Part shown: in pieces, positions 45,011 to 55,330 of the stretch
Layout of the letters: every line of letters begins with the position of its first letter
How positions within the stretch are numbered: position 1 is the first letter of the stretch
NCBI GenBank assembly: GCA_047967505.1
Contig: CM106541.1
Length of the DNA: 64,000 nucleotides
Reading direction: 5' to 3' (one strand)
Origin: Dipteris shenzhenensis
Taxonomy: Eukaryota; Polypodiophyta; Polypodiopsida; Gleicheniales
Program-made: the position numbers and the translations under genes
The notes under the pieces: generated by a model
The model's input: the letters and a program-made list of their open reading frames with translations, nothing else
Database searches by the model: none
Told to the model about the DNA's origin: nothing

Positions 45011-45020
45011 TTGAGGGGGG
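45011..45020 (+). other. Copia-3 polypurine tract
   Basis: ttgagggggg directly before the right LTR; the preceding ggtggacatt is shared with Copia-4. Confidence 0.75.
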
Positions 45021-45742
45021 TGTTAGATATCAATGCTCCACTCTCGTGTAACTACGGGGGAACCATCTAACTCTCCTTGTAAGCCCCCCATATGAGGAGA
45101 AGGCATTTGAGTAGCTCGGTTATCCGGTAGGTCCTGGTTTGAACACCAGATGGGGGCCATGTGTGACCTGATGGCTGGACGGAGTTGGCACACTGCCAAC
45201 TAGGCTACATGCAAGTGCGGGAAGGCATCCCATGACTGACTGCATTGAGGGTAGATGGAGCATTTCTCGGGGCAGCCCACTCTTGGGTTGTAGGGCCTGT
45301 TTGGAGCCCCAGATAATCCCGAATGGCTCTGAGCCGAATGGAGACCGTAGGTTAGTTGCTCTATTTTACGCCACGGTTCTATCGTGTGGTCAGTGGCCTA
45401 TTTCGAGACCGACCCCTAGTTGACTATTTTGGGCAGATTGCATCGGTCACCAAATTGGGTCTAGACGACTATGACTAGTGGCTATATAAGAGCAAGCCTG
45501 TGAAGCCCATTTCATCACTGGCTATAGCAACCCTGATTCCTTAGCATCCAGCCTCCATCCTCTATTGTTTCTAGCTCGCCATCGAAGCTTCTTTCACAGG
45601 AGTGCATGGCTGGGAGGCAACGCCATCTATTGTATCGGTTCTATAGTAATCAAATTTTTGATTCTCCATACTATCTGCTTTTCTCTCTTGCGTACGAGAT
45701 CCTGTTATCTGTTGAGCACAGACGTTGTATTGTTTTCTTACA
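45021..45742 (+). mobile_element. Copia-3 3' LTR
   Basis: 722 bp, with TG/CA ends. Its first 90 bp contain a block (45077-45102, ttgtaagccccccatatgag) shared with Copia-4 LTRs. A TATA box lies 460 bp in, giving a U3 of about 490 bp. Confidence 0.82.
45484..45491 (+). promoter_or_regulatory. Copia-3 LTR TATA box
   Basis: TATATAAG in the context ggctatataagagca, a good plant TATA box, about 260 bp before the LTR end. Lost from the 5' LTR stub by the deletion, so the element cannot be transcribed from its own 5' end. Confidence 0.6.
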
Positions 45743-45747
45743 CATAT
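45743..45747. repeat. Copia-3 target-site duplication, right
   Basis: catat, identical to 41067-41071. Confidence 0.75.
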
Positions 45748-46017
45748 TACGTCGGTTGCGGTCTTGCCACATCGCACCCACCATTGCCATCGACTTACTG
45801 CATCGGTAAGTCGCTATACACATATCTCATCAGTCGTGGGGATGTAAAATCTATATAAATAGGCCTATCCCTAGTTGCCCCCAAACTCTTGCAAAATTTG
45901 CCAATAATTTTGATAGTTTCCTGCCCTCTTCCACTACCATTTAAACAGCCCATTTATGTCCTCCTAGTCTTCCTCTCCACCGACTCCGTCATCACTCAAC
46001 TATCATCCCTCTTTCTA
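45748..46017 (+). promoter_or_regulatory. Promoter-like region with TATA box before a degenerate ORF
   Basis: tatataaatagg at 45852-45863 is a textbook TATA box, about 155 bp upstream of the ATG at 46018. The region continues the sequence interrupted by Copia-3, so it may be an LTR or promoter of the older host element; no paired copy was found in the window. Confidence 0.45.
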
Positions 46018-48417
46018 ATGGATCCTGAATACGAGTTCTTAGAGTTTGAATCAGACTTGGGACTCCACCCTCGCCTATCCCAAAAGCCACTAGTCCCTCA
46101 GACTTCCAAAGCACTCCATCTGCCACGATTCGCATGCCTTCTGAGATCCCCTTAGAAGACTTGCAAGGAGAAGAAGAGACATCCACCAGGCAAGCCACTT
46201 AGTAGGGTATGCCCGTAGCAGGCACGCCTCCCTCAATATCAAGAAAGCACACCCCGACACCATCAGCAGGTGAGTACAAGGTCATGCGCTGCCAAGCACA
46301 CTCACCACTTGGAGAAACATGGCTCCAAGAACTGGACGCTTGCATTGTACACTCGCGCATTGCATACGAGGGTCACGACTACACCCTACACTACCATACA
46401 GCAGTAGCATATGCCGCACTAAAGGAGGTAGTGGTTGAGGAGGCACTCAGAATTGCCGGCTTGAGTAGAGTGGCAGAACACCTCCCACCTGGACATGAAG
46501 CTAGTAGAATTCCTCCAAGCGTACAATAACAACACGAAAGTTGGCATCCTACGGGATGCAACAGGCAATCCCCACCTTTATGAAATCAATAAGGACGTGG
46601 TATGGGTAGCCTTCAACCTGCCGATCATTGCGGCGAAAAGTATTCCAAAAAGAAAAAGTTGGATGCCCTCAAAATGGTCTATCACTATGACCGCCACAAG
46701 AGCAAGGGCCGCCTCTAGTTCATAGCCATCCACAAATCGAACCAAAAGAAACATAGGTGAAGCCTAAGAGAGCAAGGACAACACCCAATATCACTCCGAC
46801 AGTTCATGTGGACACAAGTCAGCTGCTCTGACAATATGAGGACTACCACTTGCACGCATGCACCAACAACTGTGACTCCAGCGGTCGGATTCTCAAAACA
46901 AGAACAAACGAGTTCAGGAGGAGCCCATTCTAATCGAAGACCTCTAGGGTGACGAAATAGTTGACATTGGCATCCATTTAGGAGCTAGAGCCACGCCGAC
47001 CACCCTCGCTACCCCCTATGTCTCAGTCTCCACCACCCCTCGGAGATCACATCCTTTGCCACCAGCACCTCTTCCGCTCCATGGGCAGGCCTAGCAGAGG
47101 CCTTACAGTTTTGCAGTGCGCCCCAATATAGGGCATTAGGTGGCTATAGCCACATGTCAGTCGAGCAGCTATGATGTGTAGACTTGATGGAATAGAATCT
47201 CTTTGAAGCTATGGCAAAGCTCCCACAGGTCGCCTGCACAATTTTGCAGAGGAGGCAAGAACAAGCCTCACAGCTCTCAGCCACTCTCCTTCAGGCCCAA
47301 CTCTTTGCGCATGATAGCCAATCCATAATGGTTGCAGCCAAGCCATAGGCCACACAACAGTACAAAGAGTGGAGGAGTACCGAGCCAAAGTTGGGGAGCT
47401 TGAGCTAGCTCTTACAAAGCTCAAAGATGACCTCACCACCAGCTAATCCTTGGTCCAAATGCTCATGGACTAGGCTGACAATCGAACCTGTGAACAATGC
47501 TAGAACACAAAGCACAGGTTGAAGCACAGTACGCTCAATCCCAGGAGCACCACGAACAATAGATCTGATCCCTACAAGATCTCCTTACACAAGAGAGGGA
47601 ACTTACGGTTTCCCTCCATGCAGACAATGAATGCCAGCACGCCACTAGCCAATCAGAGGAGTCAGGATTGGAAGACTGAGAGCAACAGGAGTCTCAAATG
47701 TACAGGGAGGTCTCCACACAATTTGCCACATACACACTTGCACCATGCACCATCCCCCAGACCCTCCAAATGCACTTTGATGCACTTTGCGCATAAAATC
47801 TCATCTTCCACTTAGACCTCACTACTCCACTTTCCTCCTAACACCCTCTAAACTATCCTTTGCCCCATAACCTCGACCATTGCTGCCCCATCTTAGCCAT
47901 GTCATACTTCTCTTTAGATCTCCAACCCACTTCGCTATCTCTTCTCCGCCCCTCTGATCTACAAACATTATCCACCGATCCCATCATCCTCAATTTTCAA
48001 GCCTGGTGTTGCATCATTACTGAGTCCCTTAGTTACCCAACGGACGATGAAGTGATGCAAATAGCAAAGCCTAAGGAACTCACACTGTGGGTTTGCACAC
48101 CCACAAGTCTGCATCTAGACATCAATTGGATGCAAACCTACAGCCGAGCCTCTACCATCCAATCCCAAGGGCACCTTGCAGCCTACCAGTCCATAACCTA
48201 CCACCCCCTCGGCATAATTATCCTCTTCAATAGGGTGCTATAAGCTCTCCAAGACTCACTTGAGTCCTTGGTGAACAATTTTGAAACAATTCACGTAGCT
48301 ACCTCGAGGAAGTCACTGAGCAAGAGGGAAACGAAGCAATCACCCTCTTTAATACTACTACTCCCCCTACCAAAATTCCACTATTACCTCCTCTAGATCC
48401 CGCCCAACCCACCCAAC
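46018..48417 (+). pseudogene. Degenerate ORF of an older element, part 1
   Basis: Starts MDPEYEFLEFESDLGLHP and continues across frames: WLQELDACIVHSRIAYEGHD, then LVEFLQAYNNNTKVGILRDA and HLYEINKDVVWVAFNLP (about 46495-46625), a helix-prone segment VEEYRAKVGELELALTKL (47370-47430) with more coiled-coil-like sequence to 47700, and DEVMQIAKPKELTLWVCTP near 48045. It is interrupted by frameshifts and TAG stops. Copia-4 lies in its last part. I do not recognise the family; a gag-like retroelement protein is plausible from the layout and surroundings. Confidence 0.4.
48413..48417. repeat. Copia-4 target-site duplication, left
   Basis: ccaac, identical to 52058-52062 on the other side of the element. 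Confidence 0.88.
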
Positions 48418-48986
48418 TGTTAAATTACATGGTGCAGTGGAACAAAAACTGAACAAAGAATAGAGAGTACATAGCAAATTGGAGGTGAACAAAATTTTCC
48501 TTCAATACTGATGTAGTACAGATGATGGCTCCATCCACCCGTACACTCCCACAGTGGAGCTTAGATGGTGATCTAGACAGATACTAGGTGAAGAGCTATG
48601 AGTTGGAAGATTTGATCTAATCTGAACTGATTTGATATAATGGACTGGGGAGGTCGCTTCTTTATAGCTATGAGGGTGGTAGTCGGATCAACGTAGCCGA
48701 TGGAACCGACTAGTCAACCTAATCGGTGGAGCCGACCAGTCAACCTAGCTGGTGGAATCGGCTAGTCATCCATGGAATATTTAGGGAATATTTCCTATAC
48801 TATCGAGAGCAAGGGGCTCCCACACAATCACCTTTCTACCATCAACGGTCTCATTGATAGACCTCATCTGACATGCAAGTCACCAGTGTCTCGGACATGG
48901 CTTCTCCTCATATGGGGGCCTTATAACTTGAGCGCCTTGGACCACTGGTGGTTACCAGGAGGGTGGGGCATTGAGCATATCTAACA
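48418..48986 (-). mobile_element. Copia-4 3' LTR
   Basis: Minus strand TGTTAGATATGC to GTAATTTAACA. Differs from the 5' LTR by scattered substitutions and lacks the segment found at about 51762-51855 of the 5' copy. A ctttatag (minus-strand TATA-like ctataaag) lies near 48657. Confidence 0.9.
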
Positions 48987-48995
48987 CCCCCCCTC
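48987..48995 (-). other. Copia-4 polypurine tract
   Basis: Minus strand gaggggggg immediately upstream of the 3' LTR. Confidence 0.8.
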
Positions 48996-49039
48996 AATGT
49001 CCACTTGTAGGTGAACTACCTTGGAAGAGCTCTTCTCTA

Positions 49040-50330
49040 CCTCCACTGCATGTGGCTGCTCCCTGAACACCACATCGCAGCTCGCTATGATCTTCTTTGC
49101 CTCTCAGTCATACATTTTATAGGCTTTGTTCTTATCACAATAGCCTAAAAAGATACATTTGGTGCTTTTTGGTTGTAGCTTGTTTCTCTCTTTGTCTGGT
49201 ACATGTGCATAGCATTCACACCTAAACATTTTGAAATGGGAGACAGATGGCTTCTTACCACTGTAAGCCTCATGTGGTGTTTTACCTTTGAGTGCCTTTG
49301 TATAGTTGCAATTAAGGATGTAAATCATATTATTGACAACCTTAGCCCAAAAGAGGTTTGGCAGTCCAGCACGTTTCAACATACACCTTCCCATCTCCAC
49401 GGTGGTCCGCATTCAGCGTTTAACAACCAAATTTTGCTGACGCATATGTGGTGTTGTCATTCGTCGCTTGATCCCTTTGCTCTTGCAAAAATCTCCAAAC
49501 TCTATAGAAACAAACTCACCACCACCATCCAATTTGATTTTCTTCACTTTTCTCCTTGTTTCATTTTCAACAAGCTGTAGCCATTCTTTCAATTTACCAA
49601 AAGCTTGAGCCTTTTCATGAAGAAAGTACATCCACATCTTCCTACTATAGTCGTCAGCCATCAATAAAAAATAGGAAGATCCCCCCAAGGCCTGTGTAGG
49701 CATCTTACCACACAAGTCAACATGCACCAACTCTAGAGGAGCATTTGCTCTATTCTTGCTTTCTTGTGGCAATGCCTTTCTCTGTTGCTTGCCCATCATG
49801 CAAGCTTCACATGGTTCTTTGATTTTTGCTACTACTGCAAGTAAGTGAGCAACCATACCTTGCTTCTGCATCTCCTTCAGCACTATAAATCCGATGTGGC
49901 CGAATCTTTCATGCCAAAGTCTGCTTGTGCCCACTCCAGTAGTGGCTATAAGAGCACTTAGCTCATACAGGTTGTTCCTCCTTACTCCTGTGCCAACAAG
50001 ATTGCCTACACTATCTAGAATTTTTGCTCTTGCCTTGTTGAACCTCACCTCATGGTCAAGGTCAGTTATGGAAGCAACTGATTGCAGATTTCTCTTGATT
50101 TGTGGAACATACAGCACATTAGATAGTTTCTTAACATCTCCATTTATAGAAACAAATAAAACCGTACCTCTATCCTCAACAGGGCATTTTGCGTTATTTC
50201 CAACCGTCATGGTGATGGGTTCCTCTACAGGCTACATGGAACAATATAGACCCTTCTTATAGGTCATGTGACAGGAGGCACCACTATCCAATGCCCATGA
50301 ATCAGTGGTTGATGCTCCTTGAACTGAGGA
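49040..50330 (-). pseudogene. Copia-4 protease and integrase
   Basis: Minus strand, from about 50305: WALDSGASCHMT (intact retropepsin signature), then LWHERFGHIGFIVLKEM to CEACMMGK (HHCC zinc-binding domain), LELVHVDLCGKM (first Asp), IKLDGGGEFVSIEF (second Asp; the usual Asn of DNGG is Gly) and QQNLVVKR, with Lys in place of the catalytic Glu, followed by a TGA. The C-terminal part 49412-49104 has VSHFKMFRCECYAHVPDKER and KCIFLGYCDKNKAYKMYD. Only about five breaks in 1.3 kb, fewer than in Copia-3. Confidence 0.88.
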
Positions 50331-51303
50331 TCACTCTTCCTCAATGGCTAGAAATAGATCCAACTCTGCATCTACTGTGTTAGCAGTCTCTTTCCCCTTA
50401 TCTGTCTTCTTCAGGGTACCATTCTTTTCATCTGCTTTCTTGACCCGGCAATCTACAATCACATGGCCCTTCTTCTTGAAGTAGAAGCATTCTCCCTGAA
50501 ACTTCTTCTTGCCGCCCTTCTTCTTTTTGTCACCACTAGTAGAGGATTCACCTTTGGTGGAGGAACCACCTTTGCCTTTTGTAGTGGTAGAGAAAGCAGC
50601 ATCCCCATTGCCGCCTCCATCTCGAGCTTTAAGCCTCAATTCCTCACCCATAAGTACAGCTTAGAACTCCTCAAATGACAATGGTTGGGGTCTAACCTAA
50701 GTATTAAGCGTTGTTACGAGTCCATCAAACCTTGGTGGACATATCCGGAGACACCGCCGAGCTAGCTCTTTGCTAGTATTTTGTATCCCAGCACCAGCCA
50801 TCTAGTCACATAGATTTTTGATTGGGATATGAATCCTCCGCTGTCTCTCCTTCATTAAACTTCTCAATTGCAAGCTGATTCTCCAGGTTTTGGATCCTTT
50901 TTTGATTCCGCGTCTCATACTAACTCTTCAATATGTTTTAGGCCATAGTTGCCTTAGATATATGTTGAATCAAGATCAAAACACTATTTGTAGTACTTGT
51001 AACCAGGGCACACAAAGCATCTGCATTCTTGTGTTTCCAAGCTCGTAGAAGGTCGGTAAATTTAGGAGGTATCGTACTCCTCGGATTTGCTGGGTCAGGG
51101 GTTCCTTGTGGTTTTGGGTCAGTCTCCACTAGTATCTCTAGAAGCTCATAATCCAGAATAGCAGTAATTTTAAACTTCCACAGAGAGTAGTTCATACTAT
51201 CTAGCTTGCCTTCAATGAAGGCTGGTGGGCGAATCCTCAACGCCTGGATTGTTGGTGCAACTGCAACTGTTGAACTCGAGCCACTTTCTGTTGCCACCAT
51301 CAC
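50331..51303 (-). pseudogene. Copia-4 gag
   Basis: Starts at the ATG ending at 51303 (MMVATESGSSSTVAVAPTIQ), with FIEGKLDSMNYSLWKFKITA matching the copia gag N-terminal block. After a TAA near 50938 the capsid region is decayed; the C-terminal part 50651-50331 is Lys/Gly-rich and contains CFYFKKKGHVIVDC, a zinc knuckle whose second Cys is Phe. Confidence 0.85.
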
Positions 51304-51360
51304 TCTGTATGCTGTTGAAGCCCTTGCCTCTCTTCTACTCTTCGATCCTTAGAGTGACTT

Positions 51361-51374
51361 GGGCTTTGATACCA
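51361..51374 (-). other. Copia-4 primer binding site (tRNA-iMet)
   Basis: Minus strand TGGTATCAAAGCCC directly after the 5' LTR, the initiator-Met complement with one base changed relative to Copia-1. Confidence 0.9.
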
Positions 51375-52057
51375 TGTTAAATTACACGGTGTAGCGGAAT
51401 AGAAACTAAACAAAGAATAGAGAGTACACAGCAAATTGGAGGTGAACAAAATTTTCCTTCAATACTGATCTAGTATTGATGATGGCTCCATCAACCCGTG
51501 CGCTCCCATAGTGGAGCTTAGATGTTGATCTAGATAGATACTAGGTGAAGAGCTACAAGCTAGAAGATTTGATCTGAACTGAACTGATTTGCTACAATGG
51601 ACTGGGGAGGTCGCCTCTTTATAGCTATGAGGGCGGTAGTCGAATCAACGTAGTCAGTGGAACTGACCAGTCAACCTAGTCGGTGGAGCCGACCAATCAA
51701 CCTAGTCGATGGAACCGACTAGTCATCCATGTAATATTCAAGGAATATTTCCTATACCATCGCCTCGGGGGCTCTCGCCCCCAACCCCTACCAGGGGGGC
51801 CGCTGGTCCCCATGGAACCCCTCAACTGCGGGCCAGCTGGCCCCCAGACCCTAATGAGAGCAAGGGGCTCCCACACAATCACCTTTCTACCATCAACGGT
51901 CTCATTATTTGATAGATCTCATCTGACATGCAAGTCAGGATCCATCTAGTGTCTCGGGCTCACACATGGCTTCTCCTCATATGGGGGCCTTACAACTTGA
52001 GCACCTTGGACCACTAGTGGTTACCCCAAGAGGGTGGGGCATTGAGCATATCTAACA
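51375..52057 (-). mobile_element. Copia-4 5' LTR
   Basis: 683 bp, TG/CA ends. TATA-like ctataaag on the minus strand at about 51617-51624. It holds a GC-rich segment (about 51762-51855) with hairpin-forming gggggctctcgccccc that is absent from the 3' LTR. The minus-strand cccccatatgaggagaag (51969-51993 region) is shared with Copia-3 LTRs. Confidence 0.9.
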
Positions 52058-52062
52058 CCAAC
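52058..52062. repeat. Copia-4 target-site duplication, right
   Basis: ccaac, the exact match of 48413-48417. Confidence 0.88.
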
Positions 52063-52990
52063 AAGCTGCCCACCCTCCCCTCCCTCGAAAAACACTACTT
52101 GAGTACTCGCCTAACGCCTCTAACACCACCACTGCATAGCATAGGACCTCCCCGTACATCTCCACTAATGCTTTGGTCGACCTTCCTAACACAACCTTCA
52201 ACACACTACTCAAAGCAACCAAATTTGTACAAGAAGCCGATGCATCAATGCCAATGGGCATAGTAGAGCCGGAGCCCAATGCCAATTGCAGATGATGATG
52301 CTCTACCATCCCCGCCAACTCCCCCCCTGAAGATGTCCAATGGCACCTGGACTTACAGTCCTTTCAGGAACTACCAAAGTGTGCTAATGCATCATTGGAA
52401 GTGCCAACTTGAGAGCTCTCACCTCCATCTATATGAAATTCTTGAGGTGTGCCCCCTCACACAGTTCATCACATAGTCCTTTGTTGATGACTGGCGATGA
52501 CTGTATCCAAAGCACACGAGAAGAGGATACAGGCTTTCCCCCGATGCTCCAGTCCCCATGATAGATGATGATGCCAGTCTACAGCCACGATGGCGACTCC
52601 CCTTTTTGAAGCTGGAGACTCCACGATGGTGACTCCCCTCTAGTCATTCAACAACACGTACGGCTCAGAGTTCCAGATCCTATTGTCGTCGTAGCGGTAC
52701 ATTTCAACCACCTCCTCCTCTTACTCCTTCACGATCTCCCCACCCACAGTCGCCCCATCGATGACCGCCTCCATAATCTGCATAACCAGATTGTGTTCAA
52801 TCTCGACATCGGTTCAACGCAATTCTAGGACCTTCACCTCTATCTCCACATCCGTAATCTCCACAGACATCACATCAGCACGTATGAAGATATGCATGCC
52901 ACCCATTTCTAGAAGTACCACTTGTACCTCGCTCGCCTCACTCCATCCATGACAGCTGGACTGCTATGCAATCCTACAGACAGTCCTCCC
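52063..52990 (+). pseudogene. Degenerate ORF of an older element, part 2
   Basis: If one ccaac copy and Copia-4 are removed, the frame to the left (NTTTPPTKIPLLPPLDPAQP) runs without a break into AAHPPLPRKTLLEYSPNASN here, up to a TAG. Reading then continues in shifted frames (VDLPNTTFNTLLKATKFVQE, MPMGIVEPEPNANC). Beyond about 52480 the coding signal is weak. Family unknown. Confidence 0.45.
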
Positions 52991-53749
52991 AACCAACCTC
53001 CTCTAGCGTGGCTTAAAAGCTTGACAAGAATAACTTCCAGGCATGGAAGTTTAGAATGACTAATCCACTATCATGACCAGGTTTGCATTGGTATCTATTT
53101 GATTGAGATATAGAGACAAAGTGAGACCCATTGAGACAAGCTAGATAGCAAGAGATGATGGTGCCATAAGAGATTTAGACTGGCACAGCAACATGCCATA
53201 AACTTTTACACATTTGAGTCAACTCCAAGACCCAATGGAGTGAAGGAGGAGCTAGCTAATTTGAGGGTAAAGTAAACTAGTAGGGAGACAAAAGATGACA
53301 TTGAGCTATGGAGCTAGAGACACAGGGAGCATTCATAATGTAGAGGTTAACTAGAGCATGCATGATGGAGGCCTAGCCTACTCAGAGGGGCCCATCAGAG
53401 TAGAGGTGGAACTCTCAATATAGCCCAATGGATTTAGAGATCATGAAGGCCACTCCCCCCCCCACCAACAATGCAAGATGGACACATAGAGATAGATACA
53501 AGATATCTTTACATCCCACCAAAGAGCTACCATGGCATCACAAACATAGATTATTTTTTTCTACATCTCTTATCATCTCAAGAATTCTAAGTTTTGTATT
53601 TTGAGTATTAATTGTTTTTAATTTTCTTAGTATAGCACTCAACAAGGGCCCTAACAATCCTTTTACCTCAGCCCATAGTGGCTTGTATGGGTTACTTTTT
53701 TGTCTGCACTCTATCTCATAGGCTCATGAGGCCTCCTGGCACATTAAAA

Positions 53750-53750
<1 letters not shown>
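52991..53750. other. Unassigned DNA
   Basis: No gene recognised. Contains purine-rich text and a homopolymeric C run near 53457. Confidence 0.5.
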
Positions 53751-53795
<45 letters not shown>

Positions 53796-53931
53796 CACGC
53801 ACACACGCACACACGCATACACACGCACACACATTCTAATAATACACAATAATTTTCCCCCCACCATTAAGTACTACCAGTTAATTTATTAAGGTTTTTT
53901 TCTTTCTTTATTTATATATATATATATATAA
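53751..53931. repeat. (CT)n, (CA)n and (TA)n microsatellites
   Basis: CT run about 53753-53780, CA run with CACG interruptions about 53781-53832, and TA run about 53912-53931. Confidence 0.92.
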
Positions 53932-55219
53932 AAGATGTGGTACATGACAAGAAGTGGCACATGGCAGCACAAGGAAAGGTAGAACAATGGCTCAAAAATA
54001 CTAGCCATGAACAAGGTGTCATGGATAAAACTCACCAGAGCCGAGAGCTAAAGCTACATGGGCATGGAGGAAGGGTCAAGTCTGAGTGTGAGCGAGGACC
54101 GTGGACTCTTGTGTAGCCATAGGGCATAATCCATTTCAAGGATGAGAGCTAGAGTAAGGGAAAGAGAATGATTCATTTTTCCAAGAAACACACAAGTGCT
54201 CTGCCAGGTCATCGCAAGTGGCAAGAAGGTTTTAATTGCTTTTTTAGCACCTCTTTTTTTAGTTATAGACTTTCTCAAATATTTCATTTATTATTTTGTC
54301 TCTCCTTCTTTATTTTCACTTAATTGCCTCATTTCTTTCAAAATGAAAAGTAATTATGTAAAGCTTTTTCCTGGGTACAATTTAAGCTTCAATTTTTTTT
54401 TGCAACTATAGATTAGATTAGATTTGATTATGGTTATCTGACCTTTGTTAACCTTATATGATTTACTAATTATGAATTTAATCAAGGATGTGGAGCACCC
54501 TCCTAGATTGATTTTGTCAAAAAATGAGATGGTCTTTGAAGGTTGTCGACTACCCCTAAAATTTTTTATTATCACTATTGGTTGTGGACTACCCCCTACA
54601 TACAAAACTATTCGATTTGGTGCATCTTTCTTGGTGTAATTTTTCATTAGCTACCTTAGACTTAGGTAGCCTTTTAATTTCATTGAAAAAATTGTATTGT
54701 TTAGGTATTCATTTAAATAAATTGCTTAAATTCTTATTCCTAATAAAAATTTCTTAACTTTTTTTCTATTGCATCATTCAATTAGGTTTTTTTACATTGA
54801 ACTGTTGACCAAGAACCATGTTTTTTGTTTCAATCTACTTAATATACACCTAGGATTTCTTTCACTTTTTAAAACTCTTAATGCTTATACCCATTAAATT
54901 CCTTCCTTGTAATTAAAGCTTTCAAATATTTATCTTTACTTTAATTTCTAAAAGTAGCCCTTATTAAACTTTCATGGGTGTGGTTTACCCCTATTTTCTA
55001 AATCCTTTTAAAATTGTTTGACCCTTAGTTACCACTTAGAGCTATGGTGTACCACCCTTTAACTATTTATTCATGTTTTTCTTCACTCTTGGATGTGGAG
55101 TAGCTCTTTTTCTTGATTATTTTTACTTTATCACAGTTATAAAGCCCTGCTTTTGTTCTTAAATTCCTTTAGGTCTCCTTTTTATCTTAAAATTCTAAAA
55201 AGCTTGTTCATGTTCTTTG
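53932..55219. other. AT-rich intergenic DNA
   Basis: No supported gene. ORFs at 54054-54287 (minus) and 54445-54639 (plus) have no recognisable domain. Short echoes occur (ttgtcgactacccctaaaat near 54543, ttgtggactaccccctacat near 54582), suggesting a small local duplication. Confidence 0.5.
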
Positions 55220-55330
55220 GTAAAGCGATAACAAGCGAGGGGATACAGGCATTACCTATCTACCCAAATTCAACTTCATTGTTCTAACAAGTGGTTGGTT
55301 TGGATGGTGGCAGGTAAGTGGACCCTGACC
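55220..55330 (+). repeat. Dispersed repeat shared with 21031-21150
   Basis: Same order of blocks as the 21 kb copy, ending ttggatggtggcaggta. C-rich phrases downstream (55630-55790) also echo those upstream of the 21 kb copy. Confidence 0.4.

Larger units (their letters stand above)
41072..45742 (+). mobile_element. Copia-3: Ty1/copia LTR retrotransposon with 5' deletion
   Basis: Right LTR 45021-45742 (722 bp, TGTTAGATATC to TTCTTACA) and a 5' LTR stub of about 210 bp (41072 to about 41282), with perfect 5 bp duplications (catat) outside. A deletion joins the stub directly to gag, removing about 510 bp of LTR, the PBS and roughly the first 100 codons of gag. Gag, protease, integrase, RT and RNase H follow in copia order, crowded with TAG stops. 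The boundary at 45742 is deduced from TG/CA ends plus the duplication. Confidence 0.87.
48418..52057 (-). mobile_element. Copia-4: RT-less Ty1/copia element with both LTRs
   Basis: A 3640 bp minus-strand element: 5' LTR 51375-52057 (683 bp), PBS 51361-51374, gag, protease, integrase, polypurine tract, 3' LTR 48418-48986 (569 bp), with a perfect ccaac duplication. Soon after the end of integrase (VVFREQPH...) the sequence passes directly to the polypurine tract, so the entire RT and RNase H are absent. The integrase catalytic Glu is Lys. It could transpose only with proteins supplied in trans. The 114 bp length difference between LTRs comes mainly from a GC-rich segment in the 5' LTR. Confidence 0.92.
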
